A stretch of 64,000 nt of DNA from Ornithorhynchus anatinus. Lineage: Eukaryota > Chordata > Mammalia > Monotremata > Ornithorhynchidae. Below are positions 52,210 to 63,179 of this stretch, one piece after another. The position numbers and the translations under genes are program-made. The stretch lies in the NCBI RefSeq assembly GCF_004115215.2, contig NC_041751.1, positions 32,358,298 to 32,422,297 of the forward strand, in the 5' to 3' direction. Every line of letters starts with the position of its first letter. The stretch's first letter is position 1. Under the pieces are notes generated by a model that saw nothing but the letters and a program-made list of their open reading frames with translations, did not search any database and had not been told where the DNA came from.

Positions 52210-53035
52210 CTTACAATTATTCTGTTATTTGTCAAGCTCCTACTATATGCCGAACACTGTGCTATGCATTGTGATAGATGATCGCATTCATCGTTATCAA
52301 AGGTATTTATTAAGTGCTGAGTGCAGAACACTATACTAAATACTGGGGAGAATAGACTACAGTAGAGTTGGTATATACGTTCCCTGCCCAGCATTCTTTA
52401 CGATGCCTGGTATATAGTAAGCGCTTATCAAATGCCATTAAATCCAAAAAATGAGTGAGCGATGAGTTATAACGGGTGAGGTCTTAAGAGACGCAGTGGA
52501 TAATGGGCCCGGGGGTCAGAAGGAGCCGGGTTCTAATCCAGGCCTCTGCTACGGGTCTGCTGCGACCTTGGGCAAATCACTTCACTTGTCTGTGCCTCGG
52601 TTACCTCATCTGTAAAGTGAGACTTTTAGACCGTGTGCCCCATGTGGGACAGGGACTGTGTCCAAACTGATTAGGTTGCATCCACTCCAGGGTTTAATAC
52701 CGCGCCCGGAGAAAGATCGTAAGAAATTTACCATAAAAGAAATAAAAAAGAGGACTGGAGTTTAGGGATATTGGGTGGCCAGGCCTGGTCTCGAGACAGG
52801 GAGCGGACCTGTGCCTCAGACCCATTTGAGAAATCTGGGAGGGCGAAACTGCGGCCTGAGTGATAATAATAGTTGCGGTATTGTGATACAAGCTGACCAG
52901 GTCGGACATAATCCGTGTCCCACGTGGGGCTCACAGTTTCAATCCTCACATTGCAGATGAGAGAACTGAGGCCCAGTGAGGTTAAGTGACTTGCCCAAGT
53001 TTACACAGAAGACAAGAGAAGGAGCCGGGATGAGA
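52210..53035. repeat. L2 tail and SINEs
   Basis: 52210-52265 SINE tail (minus); 52280-52395 L2 tail (minus); 52395-52450 SINE tail (plus); 52488-52740 MIR-type SINE (plus); 52861-53035 SINE (minus). Confidence 0.75.
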
Positions 53036-53049
53036 TACTCACTATCCAC

Positions 53050-53905
53050 ATATTCAAACCATCACGGAATCCTGTTGGACCCCCCGTCACCACATCGTTA
53101 AAATCTTTCCTTTCCTCTCCATTCCAACTGCTATCACATTAGTACGATCACTCATCCTACCCCGCCTGGATGACTGCAGCGCCCTCTTTACCGACCTCCC
53201 AGTCTCCTGTCTCTCCCCACTCTAGTCCACGCTTCACTCTGCTGCCCGGGCTATTTTTCTACAAAAGCGTTTAGGACGTGTCACCCTGGTCCTCCAAAAC
53301 CTCCAGGGATTGATTACCCATTCACCTCTGCATCAAACCAAAACTCCTCAGCATTGGCTTTAAAGCACTCCACCACCTCGGCCCCTCCTATCTCGCTCAC
53401 TACTCGCATTCTACAGCTCCTCTCGCGCACTCTGCTCCCCTGGTGCTAACCTCACCAGGCCTCGATCTCCCTCCCCTATCTCACCCCGGCCCTTAGCCCA
53501 CATCCTGCCTCTGGCCCGGCCCGGCCTCCCTCCTCCAATCTGACGATTACTCTCTTCCACCCCTTTCAAAGCCTCACTGAAGGCCCATCTCCTCCAAGAG
53601 GCCTTCCCAGACTAAGCCCCCCCTTTCCTCTTCTCCCACTCCCTTCTGCATCACCTCGACTTGCTGTAGGGCTGGGCGGGCAATAAATTAATGGCTGTAA
53701 TTTATTTATTTGTACTGGTGTCTGTCTCCCCCCTCAAGACTCCGAGCTCATTGTGGGCAGGGAACGTATTCATTCGATCGTATTTATTGAGCGCTTACTG
53801 GGTGCAGAGCACTGTACTGAGAGCTTAAGAGAGTACAACGGTGTACTTTCCAAGCGCTTAATACAGTGATCGCTCAATAAATACCACTGAAAGAATGAAT
53901 GAGCG
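53050..53905 (+). repeat. L2, longest copy in the window
   Basis: Continuous sense L2 from 'aatcctgttggaccccccg' through 'gattacccattcacctctgc', 'tcctccaagaggccttccca' and the tail. The tail is interrupted by an opposite L2 tail (53768-53840). A SINE head (minus) follows at 53905-53967. No intact reading frame. Confidence 0.85.
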
Positions 53906-54169
53906 AATAGAACCCAGCTCTTCCAACTCCCAGGCCTGTGTTCTTTATAGTGTCATGCTGCTTCCATTTTGTGGTTAGGTGTTTCCCCCCAATTACTTCC
54001 CACCATTTGCAGCATTGCCTGTCAGGGACACTGAGGAGGCAGTTTCGTAAACTCAGGACCCCCAAGATGAAACCCCACCCCGGGCCATCGTCTTTAAAAC
54101 TCAGCCTGTCCCCAGCTCCACCCCCGCAAGACTTTTGAACGTGGGACGCGATCCTATTAAATTCCCTCG

Positions 54170-54807
54170 GGAAGCAGCGTGGCCTAGAGCACAGGAGTGG
54201 GAGTCAGGAGGACCTGGGTTCTAATCCTGCCTCCTCCACTTGTCTGCTATGTGACCTTGGGCAAGTCACTTAACGTCTCTGGGCCTCAGTTCCCTCACCT
54301 GCAAAATGGGGATTAAGACTGCGAACCCGACGTGAAACACGGCTTTTGTTCAACCTGATTAGTTTGCGTCTTCCCCAGGGTTTAGTAGAGTGCCCGGCTC
54401 ATAGTAAGCGCTTTATAAATCCCATTAAAAATAGAGGTTCTCGTGGGGGGATACGCAGTTTTTTCCTACCCCATGGCTTGCTAGTTGTCCGTAGCGGATT
54501 TTCCATCCCCTCTGAGGTGACTTTCCAACACGCCGAGTTGGACAACCCCAAAAGTTATTCTAGCACTTGCCCAGTGGCTTGCGGTTTGCACTGCCTTTGG
54601 GGGAAGCATTTGATATTCACTCCTCCCTCAGCCTCAAAACACTTATATATTTAGCCTTAATTTATCTATATTGATGTCCGCCTCCCCCTCTAGACTGTAA
54701 ACTTCTTATAGGGAGGGAATGTGTCTACCAACTCCGTGGTGTTGCATTCTCCCAAGTACTGCTTTGCCTACAATACCGCTCAACAAATACCATTGATTGA
54801 TTGATTG
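54170..54807 (+). repeat. Mon-1-type SINE and L2 3' end
   Basis: SINE 54170-54432; L2 54608-54807 ending 'ccattgattgattgattg'. Confidence 0.85.
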
Positions 54808-55400
54808 AAGGTGGAGACACTCAAAGAGATTGGAAATTGATTTCGGGCTTTGTCTATGACTTACCTGCTCTTCTATCACCCCCATGTGGAATGCCAACCA
54901 TCCCTGCCACCCTTCTAACTCCGAGTGAGAGGAGTCAAGGAGAACCCCAAGGTTACGGGCTTGTGAGACAGGAAGGATGGAAGTGGGAAAGTCAGGGGGA
55001 GGACGGGGTCTGGGTGGGAAGATAAGGAGTTCGGTTTCAGATGTAAGACAGAATTTAGATATCATCTGTGACTCCCCAAATTGGGAAGGACTTGGTTGTG
55101 GCTCCTAAGACAATTGAACCCTGGACAGCCCTGCCTGGGGAACCTGAAAATGGCTCCTTTAATCCCAACTGTCTTGCCTTTTGATCGTGCTTATCACTCT
55201 CCTTGGGTTCTTAGGTTTTTACATAGTAAATCTTCCCTCATGTGTTCCCTGCCAACTTTCCACGGCCCCCTTCTTGCACCGTGAGCCCCCTTGAGTACTA
55301 ATGACAAAGTCTTGTTCATCCTTTATTTTTATCTCCTGAAGCGTTCAACACAGTGCTCTGTACTCAGTAGGCATGTAATGAATACTACTGAATGAATGAA
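54808..55400. repeat. L2 pieces in mixed orientation
   Basis: 54918-55065 internal L2 (minus: 'ttacgggcttgtgagacagg'); 55210-55400 L2 3' end (plus). 54808-54917 and 55066-55209 unassigned. Confidence 0.65.
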
Positions 55401-56132
55401 AATGTCCCAAGTGATTGCCAGATCCCTGATTTCCCGATGGTGTCAAATGGGTTTTTCAGGTTGATAAAAACTATACGGAATTCTGGGGGCTTTTCCTTCT
55501 CTTCTCCTGAGGAACTCCATGGTGCCACACTGTGATAGGAATCTACAGTGAGATTCTGGGAAAGGAATCTGGGAACCTGGGAGGTCAACCTCACCCTAGT
55601 GAAGGAGTGCACTGACTGGAATCTTGTTAGCAACAGAAAGCAGTGAAATAACAATAATAATAATAACAATGATGACCAGCAATATTAATTGTATTTATTA
55701 AACGTGCTTAATTCACCGCTCTGTGCTCAGCAAGTGCTCGGTGAGTACCACCGTTGATGATCACTGATACTAGGTGCAAAGCACTGTACTAAGCACTGGG
55801 AGTGGATACATGACAGGAGCAGAATAATTAGGGAACCAAGTGCTCCAAAGAAAATGTAAAGACACTGAAGTGTTGCATAACAAATCACATTAAATGTTTA
55901 TGCTTTAAACATTCAGGTTTCTGTCTATACTGACCTTTACTTTCAGAGGCGGGGCTGAGATGGTCAAGCTAGACCACCCCAAACCTAGGGAGAGAAGCCC
56001 AGAAATTTTCCAAACTCTCAGTTTCCTCCAGGTCCCAAGTTGTAGTCTCAGGAGCTTCCCTCAAGATTAGGAGGGAAAAATCGATAAGGAGAAGCTTTCC
56101 CCGAACTCGCTCACGCACGTACGCTCGAGTCC
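55401..56132. other. V1R-D 3' flank, mostly unassigned
   Basis: Diverged L2 tails around 55705-55830; otherwise nothing recognised. An (AAT)-rich stretch lies near 55650-55670. Confidence 0.5.
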
Positions 56133-57131
56133 TCACGGAGACGTTCGGGAAGAAGCCGGGGCGGAGACGTGCTCACCCTGGTGATCCGCGGGAAGTGAAA
56201 GGGGTCTCCCATTCTGGGAGAGACACTCGGGCTTAGGGAAACGAGGATCTCTGGTGATCAGCACCAAGGGGCAGATGGATGGGTAGAAGGCTGACAGAAA
56301 GGCTATGGTGCTCTGCAGCTCGCTATCATACCCCTTTACAAAACTCATATAGAGGTTGATGCTACAGTCGATCCAGTAAATGCCCACGAAGCAGCTGACG
56401 AGAAGCAGGATGGTGTGAATGGCCCTGGTCTCGGCGGAGGATTTCGGGGCCCGGGCGGTGCCGTGGATGTGCTGGACTTGTCTGTGGTGTCGGTGCAACA
56501 CGATCACCATGTAGCCGCTGGCCCAGGTCATGAGCAACACGAAGACGAGGTCTCGGAGGGTCATGGCGGTGAGAGTTACCACCACGCCGAACTCGTTACT
56601 CTTGGGGATGGTAGAACAATATTTTGAAATGTAAGTGTGTCCTGTGGTGGTGACGTTTTTGGTGGCTTGAGCCGTAGTGATTAAGCTGACGTAGATCAAC
56701 AAATTGAGGTTCCAGAAGAAGAGGAAGGAGGGGAGGATGTAATGGGGGGCTCTGGGTTTGAACCGGGACCACCGGGAGGTGCCGGGGCTGACGGTGACGG
56801 CCTGGAACACGCTCAGGAGGCAGGTGGTGCAGATGGACAGGCCCCGGGCCACTCTCCTCAAATACACGACGATCTTGCAGCCGACATCATCCAGAATATT
56901 CTTCATCCCGAAGGCCGCCATCGTCTCCGGGACGCCCCGCGTGAGGAGGGTCACCGTGTTGGTCACGGTCAGGTGGGTGAGGATCAGGTCCGTGGGCTTC
57001 TTCCGCTGGGGCCGAGCCACGAAGATGTGGACGTACACCAAGAACATCGCCGAGTTCCCCAGCACGCCCACCACGGTCTGAGAGAGGAAGGAGATTCCCA
57101 ATACCTGGTCACTTAAAAGCAGTGTCTTCAT
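56133..57131 (-). CDS. V1R vomeronasal receptor (V1R-D), intact
   Basis: 332 residues from ATG (57129-57131; MKTLLLSDQVLGISFLSQ) to the stop at 56133. The longer open frame up to 57338 crosses a good acceptor (aattctcag, exon start 57151) and runs into SINE DNA, so it is not used. The membrane plan is as in V1R-C. The extracellular loop has NVT glycosylation and HTYISKYCSTIP; the third inner loop reads HHRQVQHIHGTARAPKSSAE. TM6 has VGIYWID in place of VCFYWID. TM1-TM4 is almost the same DNA as V1R-C, with a handful of differences in about 360 bases; TM5 and the C-terminus differ much more. Exon 1 module at 61416-61780, intron about 4.3 kb. Confidence 0.95.
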   Translation of the reverse strand: MKTLLLSDQVLGISFLSQTVVGVLGNSAMFLVYVHIFVARPQRKKPTDLILTHLTVTNTVTLLTRGVPETMAAFGMKNILDDVGCKIVVYLRRVARGLSICTTCLLSVFQAVTVSPGTSRWSRFKPRAPHYILPSFLFFWNLNLLIYVSLITTAQATKNVTTTGHTYISKYCSTIPKSNEFGVVVTLTAMTLRDLVFVLLMTWASGYMVIVLHRHHRQVQHIHGTARAPKSSAETRAIHTILLLVSCFVGIYWIDCSINLYMSFVKGYDSELQSTIAFLSAFYPSICPLVLITRDPRFPKPECLSQNGRPLSLPADHQGEHVSAPASSRTSP

Positions 57132-57289
57132 CTCCTTAGAAATGCAGAATCCTGAGAATTCAACATAAAAAATCAGAAGGGATTGGGAGTGAGAAATTAT
57201 GGGAAGCGGGAACTTGGGAAACGGAGGACAAGGGTTAGTTAGCCTATCCCTGCTCGAGAGCATAGGAAAGTTTCCGTGATGATGGATCC

Positions 57290-58165
57290 TTGGTGAGTCA
57301 GAGTCATCGGACCTGGGTTCCGATCCCAACTCTGCCATGTGCCTGCCGTGTGGCCTTGGTCAAGTCACTTAACTTTTCTGTGCCTCAGTTACTTCATCTG
57401 TAAAAAGGGGAGTCAATCCTACTCCCTCCTACTTAGGCCGTGAGCCCCAAGTGGGACTGGGACTGTGTCCAATCTGAGTATCTAATAGCAACCCCAGTGC
57501 TTAGTACGGTGTTTGGCAAATGCACTTGACAGGGACTATTATTATTATTACTATTACAATATAGAGGAGATAAGAAAGTTGGCTTCTCGTAAACCTTGAA
57601 GTCCGAGTTAGTTAAAGGACAACTGTTTCCATCTTGAAAGTGAGAAGAAATGATGTCAGGTGAAACCTCGGCACAGGCAGTTCACTTGAAACTGATTATT
57701 CTAATATTTACATGTAATTCCTATTTTTGTCACTATGTGTTACATTTATATATTATAGCCACCGTATTATCATACTATATCACAATTATCATTAAGGGAA
57801 GCAGCGTGGCTTAGTGGAAAGAGCACGGCCTAGGGAGTCAGATATCGTGGGTTCGAATCCCGGCTCTGCCACGTGTCAACTGTGTGACTTCGGGCAAGGG
57901 ACGTAACTTCTCTGTGCCTCGGTTACCTCATCTGTAAAATGGGGACAAAGACTGTGAGCCCCACGTGGGACAACGTGATAACCTTGTATCTATCCCAGGG
58001 CTTAGAACGGTGCTTGGCACATAGTAAACGCTTAACAAATGCCATCGACTGTGAGCCCGTTGTGTGCAGGGATTGTCTCTCTTTGTTGCTGAATTGTACT
58101 TTCCAAGTGCTTAATAGACTGCTCTGCACACAGTGAGCGCTCAACAAATACGATTGAATGAATAT
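57290..58165 (+). repeat. SINEs and an L2 tail in the V1R-D intron
   Basis: 57290-57555 MIR-type SINE; 57556-57794 AT-rich unassigned DNA; 57795-58045 Mon-1, near-complete; 58046-58165 L2 tail joined directly to it. Confidence 0.85.
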
Positions 58166-58687
58166 ACTAAGCACTTGGGAGAGTACAATATAACGGACAC
58201 ATCGATGACTGTTGTGTTGATGCAACTCAGGCCGTTGGGAGTTAATTGGGGAAGACTTATTAGAGGAGGTCTTTGAACATAGGGAGAACTTTGGTCTGGT
58301 GGATCCGAGGGGGAACAGCATGAGGGAGGACACGGAAGCGGGGGAGTTGAGAGCGGAAGGGTGGTTAGACGTCGAGCTCGGGAGAAGCAAGGAGAGTGAA
58401 ATGGGAAGAAGCGGGGGAACAAAATCAATACATGAATCGTTTGCCTAGTACAAGTAAAGCAGAACAAAACAAAGCAAAACACGTCCTACAGGACTCTGCA
58501 AACGGGAAGCATTCAATAAATACCATGAATTGACTGATTTGCAAAGACTATTCTTGCTGGACAGTGAATTTGGAAGATGATACTGAACGGTAGCCCCATT
58601 TCGCGGAAGGCAACTCGGGGTTGAATTGGGGCAGTAGGGGAACGAGTTAAATATTTCCATCTTTCGCACCGAGACTCACTGGAGAAT
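58166..58687. repeat. L2 remnants
   Basis: 58166-58200 L2 tail (minus); 58238-58420 diverged internal L2 (minus); a tail-like piece (plus) at 58495-58540. The rest is unassigned. Confidence 0.55.
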
Positions 58688-59205
58688 TTGGCCCGCGGTC
58701 CTGGAACGCCCTCCCTCCTCACCTCCGCCAAACTGATTCTCTTTCCCTCTTCAAAACCTTACTTAAAAATCACCTCCTCCAAGAGGCCTTCCCAGACTGA
58801 GCTCCTCTTCCCCCTCTACTCCCTCTGCCATCCCCCCTTTACCTCTCCGCAGCTAAAGCCTCATTTCCCCTTTTCCCTCTGCTCCTCCACCTCTCCCTTC
58901 CCATCCCCACAGCACCGTACCCGTCCGCTCAACTGTATATATTTTCGTTACCCTATTTATTTTGTTAATGAATTGTACATCGCCTCAATTCTATTTAGTT
59001 GCCATCGGTTTTTACGAGATGTTCTTCCTCTTGACGCTGTTTAGTGCCATCGTTCTCGTCTGTCCGTCTCCCCCGATTAGACTGTAAGCCCGTCAAACGG
59101 CAGGGACCGTCTCTATCTGTTGCCGACTTGTTCATCCCAAGCGCTTAGTACAGTGCTCTGCACATAGTAAGCGCTCAATAAATACTATTGAATGAATGAA
59201 TGAAT
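58688..59205 (+). repeat. L2 3' end, long
   Basis: Well-preserved copy of the subtype with 'gttaccctatttattttgtt', ending in (GAAT)n. Confidence 0.88.
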
Positions 59206-60045
59206 TTGGCCAGAAGAGGGGAGAGGGTCCATTTCACTGAGAATGGTTAAGTACTGTGGAGATGGGGAGAGTGTGGGGGATTGTTTGAATTATGTCACCC
59301 CTGGAGGCAGAGGGATGGATTAGATGATCTATCCGGGTCCCTTACCGACTGAGGATTTAAGGAATCGGGAATGACCACTTCTTTGCACTTTTGGCCATGA
59401 AGAGCACAGTCTTAGTATTTGTTAAGCGATTACTGCGTGCCGGACACTGTTCTAAGTGCTGGGTTAGATGCCAGCTAATTAGGTTGGCCACAGTCATCCC
59501 CGTTTTACAGATGAAGGAACTGAGGCAAAGAGCAGCGAAGCGACTTGCTCAGGATCACCCTGCAGACGAGTGGCGGAGCCGGGATTTGAACTCAGGTCTT
59601 TCTGACTCCCGGGCCCATGCTCAGACGCTGACATACTTGCTTTGGGAGAGTTAAGGGGGTGACACGATCTAATTTAACTGAGATTGACTGAGAACTGGCT
59701 GGCCATGGCCACGTCTCATCCCTGATGTCGTTGCGTTTGATTCCCCTGTGAGAAAACCTGCCCCTCTTTCCTCGATCCGGATGCATTCATTCATTAAATC
59801 GTATTAATTGAACACTTAATGTGTGCAGAGCACTGTACTTGCGTGTGTCTGCTGTGTCTGCCCACATCTGCTGTGTGACCTGGGGCAAGTCCCCTCGCTT
59901 CTCTGGGCCTCAGTTACCTCCTCTCTAAAATGGGGATGAAGACTGTTGGCAGACAGGGATTGTGTTCGAAATTAACTTGTATCTACCCCAGTGCTCATCG
60001 TGGTGCTTGGCACGTAATAAGTGCCAAGTTTGATCATTATTTTAT
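59206..60045. repeat. SINEs, L2 tail and unassigned DNA
   Basis: 59411-59623 SINE (minus); 59780-59840 L2 tail (minus); 59862-60045 SINE (plus). 59206-59410 shows nothing recognisable. Confidence 0.7.
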
Positions 60046-60689
60046 CATAATTTAAAAAGACAATTAACAAGTACGGTCATTATTATTAATAGTAGTAAGA
60101 TGACATGAGACTGCAGATGTGAAACCGTTTTGAATTCTCAAGAATAAAGGGGGTGGGGATAGCGAAGGTGCAACTGGATCACATCACTGATTTACAGAAA
60201 CGGAGACAGCCCTTTGCTGACTTGATTTTCTCTCTTTTTTTTTTTTTTTTTTCTACTTTCAGTCACACTCTCGTAACTGTGACTTGGTTTCCGTACCCCA
60301 GCATTCAGTATCAGGAGAAGCGACCCACGACCCCAGGAGACGAGAAATGGACGTTGGGGTATTTGAGGGGCGATTTCTAGCCAGTAGATTTCCGCTGAGA
60401 ACACGGAGAAAGTAGTGCTGTTCCTTAGAGTTCCCCTTCTGCCGGACTCCCTCCAACCGGGCTTAGGGTTTCATGCAGGTTTTTGGTGCGGAGGAGGGAG
60501 AAGCGCTGAGAATTCTAACCGCTCGCACAAGCTGCACCTTAGAAGCTTTCCCAAAGCATCACCCCCTATCCACGACCCATAGTCCCTGACCTTTGGATTC
60601 TGCTAAATTTCCTTCTTCGGGAGGAAGATGTCACGCCTTCCCCCGTTTTGGAGACCGAGACATCAGGAAACGGCGCGCTCAGTCACCTT
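60046..60689. other. Unassigned V1R-D intron DNA with a poly-T run
   Basis: A T-run lies at about 60235-60252. No repeat family or gene recognised. Confidence 0.4.
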
Positions 60690-61415
60690 GCGCCCTCCTC
60701 CCTTACCTCACCGCTACAACCCAGCCCACCACGCTCGGTGTCTCTAAATGCCACCCTACTCTCTGTACCTCAATCTCGTCTGTAATAATAATAACGATGT
60801 CGGTGTTTATTAAGCGCTTACTATGTGCAGAGCACTGTTCTAAGCGCTGGGGGAGATGCAGGGTAATCGGGTTGTCCCACGTGAGGCTCACAGTTAATCC
60901 CCATTTTCCAGATGAGGGAACTGAGGCCCAGAGAAGTGAAGTGACTTGCCCACGGTCACACAGCTGACAAGTGGCAGATCTGGGAGTCGAACCCACGACT
61001 ATTCTCGCCGCCCATCTCCCGCCCACATCCCGCCGCGGCCCGGAACACCCTTCCTCTTCGTATCTGACAGACAGTTCCTCTCTCCCACTTCAAAGCCTAA
61101 CTGAAGGCCCATCTGCAAGAGTCTTTCCTGGACTCTGCCCTCATTTCCTCTTCTCCCACTCCTTTCTGGGTCTCCCCTGCCCTTGGATTTTCTCCCCTTT
61201 CCACCCTTCCCTCAGCCCCACAGCTCTCATGTCCGGATCTGCAATTTATTAACGTCCGTCTCTCCCTTTAGGCTCACTGTTCGTAGGCTCATAGGTTCGC
61301 TGCGGGCAGGTAACGTGTCCGCCAGCTCTGTTGTACTGGACTCTCCCTGCCGCTTAGTACAGTGCTCTGCACACAGTGAGCACTCAGCCGATACGATCGA
61401 TCGGTCGACGGATTG
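60690..61415 (+). repeat. L2 3' region split by a Mon-1 SINE
   Basis: L2 from 'cctcaccgctacaacccagc' to 'gatacgatcgatcgg'. The minus Mon-1 (60784-61000) interrupts it between 'cctcaatctcgtctg' and 'tattctcgccgcccatct'. Confidence 0.88.
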
Positions 61416-61780
61416 AACACTCACCGGGCCGGTCTGGGCTGTCGCAGGGTGAAGCGCGTGGTCCGTCTGAATCCGGAGGGGCTGACCGGAAAGCAGTTAT
61501 AGGATTGAGGGCACGTGACCTCATCTCCCCACGGCTGTGATTATCGTGTCACTCGCTGCGTCTGCGACACTGTCTGGAGGGGGAGTCCGACCCATCCCCC
61601 TTAGGAAGTACCAGCCTTTCCCGCTTCCAATCATCCTCCTTCCCAGGTCCCCGAGACTGTTCAGTGAATGAAGCGAGCAATTAACCGACAAACCCTTTGG
61701 CTGCAAAAGCGCCATCGAGGGGTCTTGAGCCGTGTACCCTAGTTACCCCTCGGGGAGGGCTATTTTCAGAGAATCCTAGA
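61416..61780 (-). promoter_or_regulatory. V1R-D promoter and noncoding exon 1 module
   Basis: TTAATTGCTCGCTTCATTCA (61684-61665), GAGATGAGGTCA (61527-61516), TATAA (61501-61497), leader with TTCAGACGGACCACGCGC, and donor CCGGTGAGTG with exon end at 61425. The closest relative is the V1R-C module: they share the homeodomain-like block with one difference, the leader and the donor. Confidence 0.72.
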
Positions 61781-61952
61781 GCCGGAAGGGATCTCACAGA
61801 ATCCAGGCCTCCCCTTGCTGGTTCTCAAACCGGGTTCGGTGTAAACCGGCTGTGGAATGTCTCCAAAATCTGACCGTGGATGCCGTCTGTGGATGGGACT
61901 GAAGGAGGGGTCTGAGGGAGGAGAGGGATGGGGGAGATGTAACACCCTCTTA

Positions 61953-62198
61953 TTGAGAAGCAGCGTGGCTCAGTGGAAAGAGCCCGGGCCTGGGAGCCAG
62001 AGGTCACGGGTTCTAATCCCGGTTCCGCCGCCTGTCAGCTGTGTGACCTTGGGCAAGTCGCTTCACTTCTCGGTGCCTCAGTGACCTCATCCGGAAAATG
62101 GGCCCTAAGTGGGACAACCCGATTACCCTGTATCCACCCCAGCGCTTAGAACAGTGCTTGGCACGTAGGAAGCGCTTAACGGATACCGACCTCATTAC
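61953..62198 (+). repeat. Mon-1 SINE
   Basis: Head to tail, lacking about 20 bases in the body ('ggaaaatgggccctaagtgg'). Confidence 0.88.
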
Positions 62199-62340
62199 CG
62201 GTGGAGGAGGGCCCCCTTGCCCCGGGCTATATCGTCCTTGGGGTCGGAGGGTAATGGCTTCCTGTATTTTCAATCTATATTTAAAATCTCATTTCAAAGA
62301 GTTTCCTGGTAGAATCATCGGGCTCAAAGAAACAGTTTCG

Positions 62341-63024
62341 ATCCCATCGATCAGTGATATCTACTGAGCGCTTCCCGTGCGCCGAGCACCGTATCGAACG
62401 CTTCGGAGAATACAGTTAAGTTGGTATGTCTGCTCCCTGCCAACATCGTTTACAATCTAGAGGAGAAGCCCTTTTCCCGCCTCACCCCTGGTTCTTTAGG
62501 CTTGGGATTGGTACCTGTCTGCCGTGTGAACTTGGGCGAGACACTGAACTTCTCTGGGCCTCAGTTACCCCATTTGTAAAAGCTACACTGGAAGCTTGTG
62601 GACAGGGAACACATCTACCCTCTCTGTTATATTATGCTCTCCCAAGTTCTTAGTGGAGAGCACTGCACACACTGAGTGCTCAGTAAATATGGTAGATTGA
62701 TTGATGGGGAGAGTACAGTAAAACAGAGTTGGCAGAAACCTTCTCCGCCCACAGTGAGCTACCTCCTAACCCATTAGTACAGCGCTTAACAGACACCATA
62801 ATGATCACATTACACCCAGTCTGGCTCCCAGAAACTCCAGCTGCGCTCAAGACCAGGATTGAATCAGTCAGCATTCAGTGAATCAGGGGTGTTTACTGCT
62901 GCCAACCGTAGTAAGCACCTAAGATACGCACCAATCAATTAATGGCATTTATTGAGCACTTACAGTGCTTGGGAGAGTACAATACAAAAGTGTTGGTAGA
63001 CACATTCCCTGCCCACAGTGAACA
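62341..63024. repeat. L2 tails and SINE scraps
   Basis: 62341-62463 L2 minus; 62490-62583 SINE body plus; 62590-62710 L2 plus; 62707-62770 L2 minus; 62775-62820 SINE tail plus; 62930-63024 L2 minus. Confidence 0.7.
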
Positions 63025-63179
63025 AAAAAGATTGAGTTGACATTCACTCCTGCTCGTGTCCATTGATTTGCATCTTCCTGGGGAAACCTGAGGAGAGAAA
63101 GGAGTTTGGGAGGGGATATGTTGATCCCTGTGACCCACGGACGGATGGAAACATCTCGTCGTCTCAAAGAAAATCAGGG

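Noticed and set aside
57132-57338. N-terminal extension of V1R-D by 69 codons
   Set aside because: The extra codons cross a good splice acceptor and end in SINE sequence; the ATG at 57131 matches the sister genes.
60233-60262. Polypyrimidine tract plus CAG, possible splice acceptor on plus
   Set aside because: No open exon with a known product follows, and the strand is opposite to V1R-D. A T-run of retroposed origin is likelier.
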